64,000 bases of DNA from Streptomyces microflavus (GTDB lineage Bacteria > Actinomycetota > Actinomycetes > Streptomycetales > Streptomycetaceae): NCBI RefSeq assembly GCF_014650075.1, contig NZ_BMUG01000001.1, positions 386,710 through 450,709 of the forward strand, written 5' to 3'. Positions within the stretch are counted from its first letter, which is position 1. The number at the start of each line of letters is the position of its first letter. The notes under the pieces were generated by a model that made no database searches, had not been told where the DNA came from, and saw only the letters and a program-made list of their open reading frames with translations. This document shows, one piece after another, positions 58,650 through 64,000 of the stretch. A program made the translations under genes and the position numbers.

Positions 58650-59911
58650 GCCCACGCGAGGTGCTCCCGGTTGTGCGCGATCAGCCGGTCGGTGAGCCCC
58701 TCGGCGTAGTCGTACTGCCCGATCAGCGGGTGGGCGAGCAGAGCCTTGAAGACCCGGTCCCGGCCACCGCGCAGCGCGGCTTCCAGGGCGAGGTCCTCGT
58801 ACGCCGTCACGTTGGCGATGAGACCGGCGTACAGCGGGTCCAGCGCGGGCACGGCCAGCGGGGTCGCCCCGCCGTGGTCCACCCGGGCCTGCACCTCGAT
58901 GACGGCGTCGTCCGGGAGGAACGGCAGCGTCCCGTTGTTGTACGTGTTCACCACCTGGACCGGCGAACCGCCGCCGCCCAGCAGGGAGGCCGCGAGGTCC
59001 ACCGCCGCCTCCGAGTAGAACGCCCCGCCGCGCTTGGCGAGCAGCTCGGGCTTCGTGTCCAGCGTCGGGTCGCCGTACATCGCCAGCAGCTCCTTCTCCA
59101 TCGCCGCGACCTCGGCGGCGCGGGACGGCTTGGTGCCGAGCTCCCGCACGACCTCGTCGTGGGCGTAGAAGTAGCGCAGGTAGTACGAGGGGACGACGCC
59201 GAGCCGGTCCACGAGTCGGCGCGGCATGTGGAGGTCGTCCGCGATGGCGTCACCGTGCTCGGCCAGCAGCTTCGGCAGCACGTTCTCGCCGTCCGGGCCG
59301 CCCAGGCGCACGCCCAGCTCCCAGGTGAGGTGGTTGAGCCCGACGTGGTCCAGGTGGACCTCGGAGGGGTTCACGTCCAGCAGCCGGGCGAACTTGCGCT
59401 GGAAGCCGATCGCCACGTTGCACAGGCCGACCGCCTTGTGCCCGGCCTGGAGCAGGGCCCGGGTGACGATGCCGACCGGGTTGGTGAAGTCGATGATCCA
59501 GGCGTCCGGGTTGGTGCGGCGCACCCGCTCGGCGATGTCCAGGACGACGGGCACGGTCCGCAGCGCCTTGGCGAGGCCGCCGGCGCCGGTGGTCTCCTGG
59601 CCGATGCAGCCGCACTCCAGCGGCCAGGTCTCGTCCTTGTTCCGCGCGGCCTGTCCGCCGACGCGGAGCTGGAGGAGGACGGCGTCGGCGCCGGCCACGC
59701 CCGCGTCCAGGTCGGTGGTGGTGGTGATCTTCCCGGCGTGGTCCTGCTTGGCGAAGATCCGCCGGGCCAGGCCGCCGACCAGTTCGAGCCGGTCGGCCGC
59801 CGGGTCGACGAGCACCAGCTCCTCGACCGGCAGCGTGTCCCGCAACCGGGCGAAGCCGTCGATCAGTTCAGGGGTGTAGGTGGACCCGCCACCAACTACT
59901 GCGAGCTTCAT
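58646..59911 (-). CDS. csnH: GH4-family NAD-dependent 6-phospho-beta-glucosidase-like hydrolase CsnH
   Basis: A 421-residue glycoside hydrolase family 4 enzyme. The NAD-binding start is KLAVVGGGSTYTPELIDGF. The metal-binding Cys lies in GLCNVAIGFQ and the His in GLNHLTWELG. GH4 enzymes use NAD+ and Mn2+ in a redox-assisted cleavage and act on 6-phosphorylated sugars. An ABC importer does not phosphorylate, so a kinase (CsnK, overlapping downstream) is needed first. By context the substrate is phosphorylated glucosamine oligomers. It lies 2 nt from csnG in the same operon. Confidence 0.91.
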   Translation of the reverse strand: MKLAVVGGGSTYTPELIDGFARLRDTLPVEELVLVDPAADRLELVGGLARRIFAKQDHAGKITTTTDLDAGVAGADAVLLQLRVGGQAARNKDETWPLECGCIGQETTGAGGLAKALRTVPVVLDIAERVRRTNPDAWIIDFTNPVGIVTRALLQAGHKAVGLCNVAIGFQRKFARLLDVNPSEVHLDHVGLNHLTWELGVRLGGPDGENVLPKLLAEHGDAIADDLHMPRRLVDRLGVVPSYYLRYFYAHDEVVRELGTKPSRAAEVAAMEKELLAMYGDPTLDTKPELLAKRGGAFYSEAAVDLAASLLGGGGSPVQVVNTYNNGTLPFLPDDAVIEVQARVDHGGATPLAVPALDPLYAGLIANVTAYEDLALEAALRGGRDRVFKALLAHPLIGQYDYAEGLTDRLIAHNREHLAWA

Positions 59912-59913
59912 TG

Positions 59914-60816
59914 TCAGCCCTTTACTCCGGTGAGTGTGACGCCCTCGACAAATGCCTTCTGAGCGAAGAAGAAGACGGCGATCACGGGGGCCATGACCAG
60001 AACGGTCGCGGCCATGGTCAGGTTCCAGTCGGTGTGGTGTGCGCCCTTGAAGGATTCCAGGCCGTAACTGAGCGTCCAGGCGGCCGGGTTCTCGGAGGCG
60101 TAGATCTGTGGTCCGAAGTAGTCGTTCCAGGCGGCGAAGAACTGGAAGAGGGCGATGGCCGCGATACCGGGCTTGGCCATCGGCAGGACGACCTTCATCA
60201 GCGTACGGAACTCACCGCAGCCGTCCACCTTGGCCGCGTCCAGGTACTCGTTCGGGATGGTCAGGAGGAACTGCCGCAGCAGGAAGATGGAGAACGCGTC
60301 ACCGAAGGCCATCGGGATGATCAGCGGCCAGAGGGTGCCGGAGAGGTCCATCTGCTTCGCCCAGAACAGGTACATGGGGATGATGACGACCTGCGGCGGC
60401 AGCATCATCATCGAGATGACGAGCATCAGGGACAGCTTGCGGCCGCGGAAGCGGAACTTCGCCAGCGCGTACGCCACGGGGATGGACGACACGACGGTGA
60501 GTACGGTGCCGAGTCCCGCGTACAAGAGGGTGTTGCGCCACCAGACAAGGAAGCCGGGCGTCTCGAAGACCTTCTTGTAGTTGCCCCACTCCCAGGTGTT
60601 GGGGGTCAGGTCGCGGGTCAGCGCCTGCTGGTCGTTCATCAGCGACGTGAGCACCACGAAGACGAACGGCAGCACGAAGAAGAGCGCGGCGGCGATCCCG
60701 AGCGAGTGCACGGCGATCCAGTGCAGCAGCGCCTTGCGGCGTGCGGTGCGTGCGGCGGGCGTGCGCGGGGCCTTCGCCGGGAAGGCGGGGGCGGGCTTGT
60801 CGAGGAGTTGGGTCAT
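59914..60816 (-). CDS. csnG: Sugar ABC transporter permease CsnG (CUT1, MalG-like)
   Basis: A 300-residue inner-membrane permease with six helices. The EAA-like coupling motif is DAAKVDGCGEFRTLMKVVLP, which contacts the ATPase. The N-terminal about 35 residues are a Pro/Ala/Arg-rich cytoplasmic tail. It pairs with CsnF and the binding protein CsnE. No ATPase gene is in the operon, so the shared MsiK multiple-sugar ATPase, encoded elsewhere in Streptomyces, probably drives it. ATG 60816 lies 3 nt after the csnF stop. Confidence 0.92.
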   Translation of the reverse strand: MTQLLDKPAPAFPAKAPRTPAARTARRKALLHWIAVHSLGIAAALFFVLPFVFVVLTSLMNDQQALTRDLTPNTWEWGNYKKVFETPGFLVWWRNTLLYAGLGTVLTVVSSIPVAYALAKFRFRGRKLSLMLVISMMMLPPQVVIIPMYLFWAKQMDLSGTLWPLIIPMAFGDAFSIFLLRQFLLTIPNEYLDAAKVDGCGEFRTLMKVVLPMAKPGIAAIALFQFFAAWNDYFGPQIYASENPAAWTLSYGLESFKGAHHTDWNLTMAATVLVMAPVIAVFFFAQKAFVEGVTLTGVKG

Positions 60817-60819
60817 GGC

Positions 60820-61761
60820 TCAGTCACCGGCCTGGATCAGGTTGTTGCGGCCCCGCATGAGCAGCGCGGTGAAGGCCATGGCCAGGGCGAACAGGATGAG
60901 GGCGACGACACAGGCGGCGCCGTAGTCGAAGCGCTGGAAGCCGAGGTTGTAGACGAGCTGGGGGAGCGTCAGTGTCGACTTGTCGGGATAGCCGGGTTCG
61001 AAGGACTGGCCGGAGCCGCCGATGACTCCGGAGGCGACCTTTCCGGCCACCAGGGGCTGGGTGTAGTACTGCATCGCCTGGATGACGCCCGTCACGACGG
61101 CGAACAGGACGATCGGCGCGATGTTCGGCAGCGTCACGAAGCGGAACCTCTGCCAGGCGGAGGCACCGTCCAGCTCGGCCGCCTCGTACTGCTCGGTCGG
61201 CACGTCCAGCAGCGAGGCCATGAAGATGACCATCAGGTCCCCGATGCCCCAGACCGCGAGCATGGTGAGGGCCGGCTTGGACCAGGCGGCGTCGTTGAAC
61301 CAGCCGGGCGTCGGCAGCCCCAGCTCCCCGAGGATCGCGTTGACCGGCCCGGTGCCGGGGTTGAGCAGGAAGACGAAGGCAAGTGTCGCGGCGACGGGCG
61401 GCGCCAGGTAGGGCAGGTAGAACAGGGTCCGGAAGACGCCCGTCCCCGTCTTGATCTTGGTGATCAGCAGGCCGATGCCGAGTCCGAAGACGACCCGGCA
61501 GGTGACCATGACGACCACCAGCCAGAGCGTGTTCCACAGCGACGGCCAGAACATCGGGTAGTCCCGGAAGACATACGTCCAGTTCGTCAGCCCGTTGAAG
61601 ACCGGCGCCCCGAACCCGTCGTACGACGTGAAGGAGAAGTAGACCGTCGAGACCATCGGGTAGGCGAAGAAGACCGAGAACCCGATCAGCCACGGCGACA
61701 TGAAGGCCGCGTTCCGCAGCGTCGACCTGCGGCGCTTGGAGCGGAGTGTGTGCGTCGTCAT
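60820..61761 (-). CDS. csnF: Sugar ABC transporter permease CsnF (CUT1, MalF-like)
   Basis: A 313-residue permease with six helices, starting after a basic N-terminus (LRSKRRRSTLRNAAF). The EAA motif is EAAELDGASAWQRFRFVTLP. It forms the import channel for chitosan-derived oligosaccharides together with CsnG. It sits 7 nt from csnE and 3 nt from csnG, in one operon. Confidence 0.92.
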   Translation of the reverse strand: MTTHTLRSKRRRSTLRNAAFMSPWLIGFSVFFAYPMVSTVYFSFTSYDGFGAPVFNGLTNWTYVFRDYPMFWPSLWNTLWLVVVMVTCRVVFGLGIGLLITKIKTGTGVFRTLFYLPYLAPPVAATLAFVFLLNPGTGPVNAILGELGLPTPGWFNDAAWSKPALTMLAVWGIGDLMVIFMASLLDVPTEQYEAAELDGASAWQRFRFVTLPNIAPIVLFAVVTGVIQAMQYYTQPLVAGKVASGVIGGSGQSFEPGYPDKSTLTLPQLVYNLGFQRFDYGAACVVALILFALAMAFTALLMRGRNNLIQAGD

Positions 61762-61768
61762 CGTCGGG

Positions 61769-63100
61769 CTACTTGGCCTTGGCGATGTCGGTGTCGATCT
61801 GCTTCGCGGTCTTCTCCAGGCCGGCCTGGAGGTCCTTCACCGCGCCCTTCTCGTACTGGTAGCCGAAGTCCTGGAGGGTCAGCTGGTACGCCGAACCGTT
61901 GACGGCCCCGTCGGGGGTGTTGGACTTCGGGTGCTGGGCGATGTCGAGGAAGGTCTTGAAGCGCGGGTCGAACTTCAGGCCGGGCGACTTCAGCGCCTCG
62001 AAGGTGGAGGGCACGTTGCGGATGCCGTTGGCGAAGTTGACGACCGCCTCGGTGTCGCTGGTCATGTACTTCACCAGCTCCCACGCGGCGTTCTGCTTCT
62101 TGCTGGCCGGGGCGATGCCCACGATGGTTCCGGAGAGGAAGCCCTTGCCGTAGCTGTCCGCCTCGTCGTCGGCGACGGGCATCGGGGCGACCCCGATCTC
62201 GAAGCCGACCCCGGCGTCCTCGGCCATCCCGAGCCGCCACTCGCCGTCCAGCTGCATGGCCACCTGGCCGGTGTGGAACGGGTGCTTGGCGCCCCACTCG
62301 TCGCCGAAGGTGCCGCGGTACTTCTCCAGCTTGTCGTAGCCGCCGAGGCTCTCCACGAGCTTCTTCTGGTACGTGAACATCTCTGCGAACGCCGGGTCCT
62401 TGGCGATGTTCGACTTGCCGTTCTCGTCGAAGTACGTGTGGTCCCACGAGGACAGGTAGTGATCGGCGACCGTCTCGTATCCGTGGAAGGTGGGCATGAA
62501 GCCGAGCTGCTGGTAGCTGTCGCCCTTCTCCACCGTCAGCTTCTTCGCCACGCTCGCCAGTTCGGACATCGTCTTCGGCGGCGCGGTGATCCCGGCCTTC
62601 TCGAAGGCGTCCTTGTTGTAGTAGAGGCCGTAGGCGTCCGTGAGCAGCGGCAGGGCGCAGCGCTTGCCCTCGAACTGGGTGTAGTCGAGGAGGACCTTCG
62701 GGAACGTCTTCTCCAGGTCCAGCTTCGACTTCTCGATGAACGGCTTCAGGTCGGCGAAGGCGCCGGACGAGCAGAACTTGCCGACGTTGGAGGTGGTGAA
62801 GGAGGAGACCACGTCCGGCCCGTTCGAACCGCCCGCGCGCAGCGACTGGTTGAGCTTGTCGTCGTTGATGTTGCCGGAGACCTTCACCGTGATGTTCGGG
62901 TGGGCCTTCATGAACCGGTCGACGTTGTCCTTGACCGCCTTGACCTCGGCGGGAGAGCTCCAGCCGTGCCAGAAGTTGATCGTGGTCCTCGCCTTCGGGT
63001 CGTCGGTCCCGCCGGCCTCGGTCTGGCCGGTACACGAGGTGGCGAGCACCGATATCGCGGCGACGGCGACAGCGGTGGCGGTGAGACGGTTTGTGCGCAT
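61769..63100 (-). CDS. csnE: Sugar-binding lipoprotein CsnE of an ABC importer
   Basis: A 443-residue family-1 solute-binding lipoprotein. The signal peptide ends in lipobox LATSC (Cys near residue 23). TTINFWHGWSSPAEVKAVKD is the first strand of the binding fold; the conserved aromatic residues around DHTYF and QLDGEWRLGM fit carbohydrate stacking. The operon context (ROK regulator, two permeases, GH4, amino-sugar kinase) matches the glucosamine-oligosaccharide uptake operon described in S. coelicolor. ATG 63100 has a GGGAG-type site (CCCCTGGGAGC) on the minus strand just upstream. Confidence 0.92.
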   Translation of the reverse strand: MRTNRLTATAVAVAAISVLATSCTGQTEAGGTDDPKARTTINFWHGWSSPAEVKAVKDNVDRFMKAHPNITVKVSGNINDDKLNQSLRAGGSNGPDVVSSFTTSNVGKFCSSGAFADLKPFIEKSKLDLEKTFPKVLLDYTQFEGKRCALPLLTDAYGLYYNKDAFEKAGITAPPKTMSELASVAKKLTVEKGDSYQQLGFMPTFHGYETVADHYLSSWDHTYFDENGKSNIAKDPAFAEMFTYQKKLVESLGGYDKLEKYRGTFGDEWGAKHPFHTGQVAMQLDGEWRLGMAEDAGVGFEIGVAPMPVADDEADSYGKGFLSGTIVGIAPASKKQNAAWELVKYMTSDTEAVVNFANGIRNVPSTFEALKSPGLKFDPRFKTFLDIAQHPKSNTPDGAVNGSAYQLTLQDFGYQYEKGAVKDLQAGLEKTAKQIDTDIAKAK

Positions 63101-63182
63101 GACAAAGCTCCCAGGGGCGGGGAAGAGAAGCAGACGACAGGAACGGGGGCGGAAACGGGGGCAGGGACGGGGGATCGGTGGG

Positions 63183-64000
63183 TCAGCGCGAGGTGTCGAA
63201 CACTTCGTCGCGGGTGTCGGCGAGCGCCCTCTCCAGGGCGCCGCGCAGTACGGGGGTGCGGTCGATCTCGCCGACGACCAGCCGGGGCCGGGAGGCGGCG
63301 AGCTCGGCCAGCTCGGACTGGATCAGGGAGCGCAGGACCTCGCCGCCCGCGGCGACCGCACCGCCGGACAGCACGATCAGCCCGGGGTCCAGGACGGCGG
63401 TGACGGAGGCGAGGCCGGTGGCGAGCCGGTGGGCGTACTGGCCCAGCAGCTCGGTCAGCGCCTCGTCCTGCTCGTACGCGGCGGCCGCCCGCTCCAGCAG
63501 GGTGGCGGCGGCCTTCGCGTACGGCTGCTGCGGGGTGTCGATGCCGAGCGCCTTCGCGAGCCGGGGCACCGACTGGGCGCCCGCCAGCTCCTGGAAGCCG
63601 CCGCTGTTGGCCTTGACGACCTGGCGTACGAGGGGGGTCCCGGGCACCGGCAGGAAGCCGACCTCGCCCGCACCGCCGGTGAAGCCGCGGTGCAGGCGCC
63701 CGTTGATGACGAGGGCGGCGCCCAGGCCCTCCTCGTTCCAGAGCAGCACGAAGTCGTCGTGGCCGCGGGCCGCACCGAGGCGCTGCTCGGCGACGGCGAC
63801 CAGGTTGACGTCGTTCTCGTACTCCACCGGCATCGGGAGGTACGCGGCCAGCTCGTCCAGGAGGGTGGGGGAGTGCCAGCCGGGCAGGTGCGAGGCGTAC
63901 CGCAGCCGCCCGGTGCTCGGGTCGAAGGCGCCCGGGGTGCCGATGACGACCCGGTGGATGTCGGCGCGGGTGAGCCCGGCCTCCTTCACCGCCCCGTCCA
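63183..64000 (-). CDS. csnR: ROK-family transcriptional regulator CsnR (partial, N-terminus outside window)
   Basis: The C-terminal about 272 residues of a ROK protein; the HTH domain lies beyond the right edge. The sugar-binding Asp is kept in VEYENDVNLVAVAEQ. The ROK signature is GAGEVGFLPV, where the usual GEIGH His is Phe, and the zinc-binding CxCGxxGC cluster is missing. It therefore looks like a pure regulator without kinase function. In S. lividans/coelicolor the protein at this place, CsnR, represses chitosanase and this operon. The symbol rests on operon context recalled from memory. Confidence 0.85.
   Translation of the reverse strand, partial: DGAVKEAGLTRADIHRVVIGTPGAFDPSTGRLRYASHLPGWHSPTLLDELAAYLPMPVEYENDVNLVAVAEQRLGAARGHDDFVLLWNEEGLGAALVINGRLHRGFTGGAGEVGFLPVPGTPLVRQVVKANSGGFQELAGAQSVPRLAKALGIDTPQQPYAKAAATLLERAAAAYEQDEALTELLGQYAHRLATGLASVTAVLDPGLIVLSGGAVAAGGEVLRSLIQSELAELAASRPRLVVGEIDRTPVLRGALERALADTRDEVFDTSR

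Noticed and set aside
63101..63182. DasR-binding (dre) site before csnE
   Set aside because: No match to the TGGTCTAGACCA-type consensus could be seen in this gap; regulation more likely occurs upstream of csnR, outside the window.

Overview
This window is a stretch of actinobacterial chromosome, almost certainly Streptomyces. GC is very high with strong G/C third-position bias, GTG/TTG starts and ATGA stop-start overlaps are common, and the gene content is typical of the genus: a CsoR-type copper operon, a chitosan-oligosaccharide csn operon, an SsbB-type SSB, an LAETG surface protein and a PknG/GlnX signalling operon. From memory, the order resembles the Streptomyces coelicolor core region from the csnR-K operon (about SCO2657) to the copper operon (about SCO2730). 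I could not run an alignment.

Layout. 1-2.5 kb: copper export (copA cut by the window edge, copZ, CsoR-type operator). 1.7-5 kb: a TetR regulator divergent from an MMPL exporter, with two matching operators between them. 5-7 kb: a methyltransferase, a small HTH protein and a DinB-like protein. 7-14.7 kb: myo-inositol catabolism (iolE-like, iolC, Cgl0159-like aldolase, iolB, iolD, mmsA/iolA) from a divergent promoter, ending in a strong terminator. 14.7-16.7 kb: a NarL/DesK two-component pair. 16.8-18.9 kb: a secreted DUF4258 toxin-like protein followed by DUF2283, and a DUF4291 gene. 18.9-20.7 kb: a TPR regulator with a problematic start next to a tiny hydrophobic ORF with a perfect Shine-Dalgarno. 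20.7-24.4 kb: an alpha/beta hydrolase fused to an ABC ATPase, plus its permease. 24.5-27.7 kb: a vWA lipoprotein, a DUF1772 membrane protein and an endolysin-like amidase. 28-31.7 kb: a second two-component pair followed by an ABC exporter, linked by a shared DNA motif.

31.7-35.15 kb is an accessory-looking island of lower GC beside tRNA-Arg(UCU). It encodes a two-TM protein and a STAND (NB-ARC/TPR) NTPase. The two proteins carry copies of the same short repeat (consensus VxAxGxxAVAVG), at the C-terminus of the membrane protein and at the N-terminus of the NTPase. This looks like a sensor/effector pair that signals through a shared assembly motif, and it is the best candidate here for an undescribed system.

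35.4-46 kb returns to core genes: two dynamin-like GTPases, an SsbB-type SSB, a thioester-domain LAETG surface protein, EttA, a thioesterase, a conserved hypothetical, a truncated haemoglobin and a PCMT-like methyltransferase. 46-57.2 kb is one long minus-strand operon: GlnX, GlnH, a coiled-coil protein, PknG, PP2C phosphatase, vWA protein and FHA protein. It is an enlarged version of the mycobacterial glnX-glnH-pknG amino-acid sensing operon, with its own phosphatase and phospho-reader. 57.6-64 kb is the csn operon (kinase, GH4 hydrolase, two permeases, binding protein, ROK regulator cut by the window edge) for uptake and breakdown of chitosan oligosaccharides.
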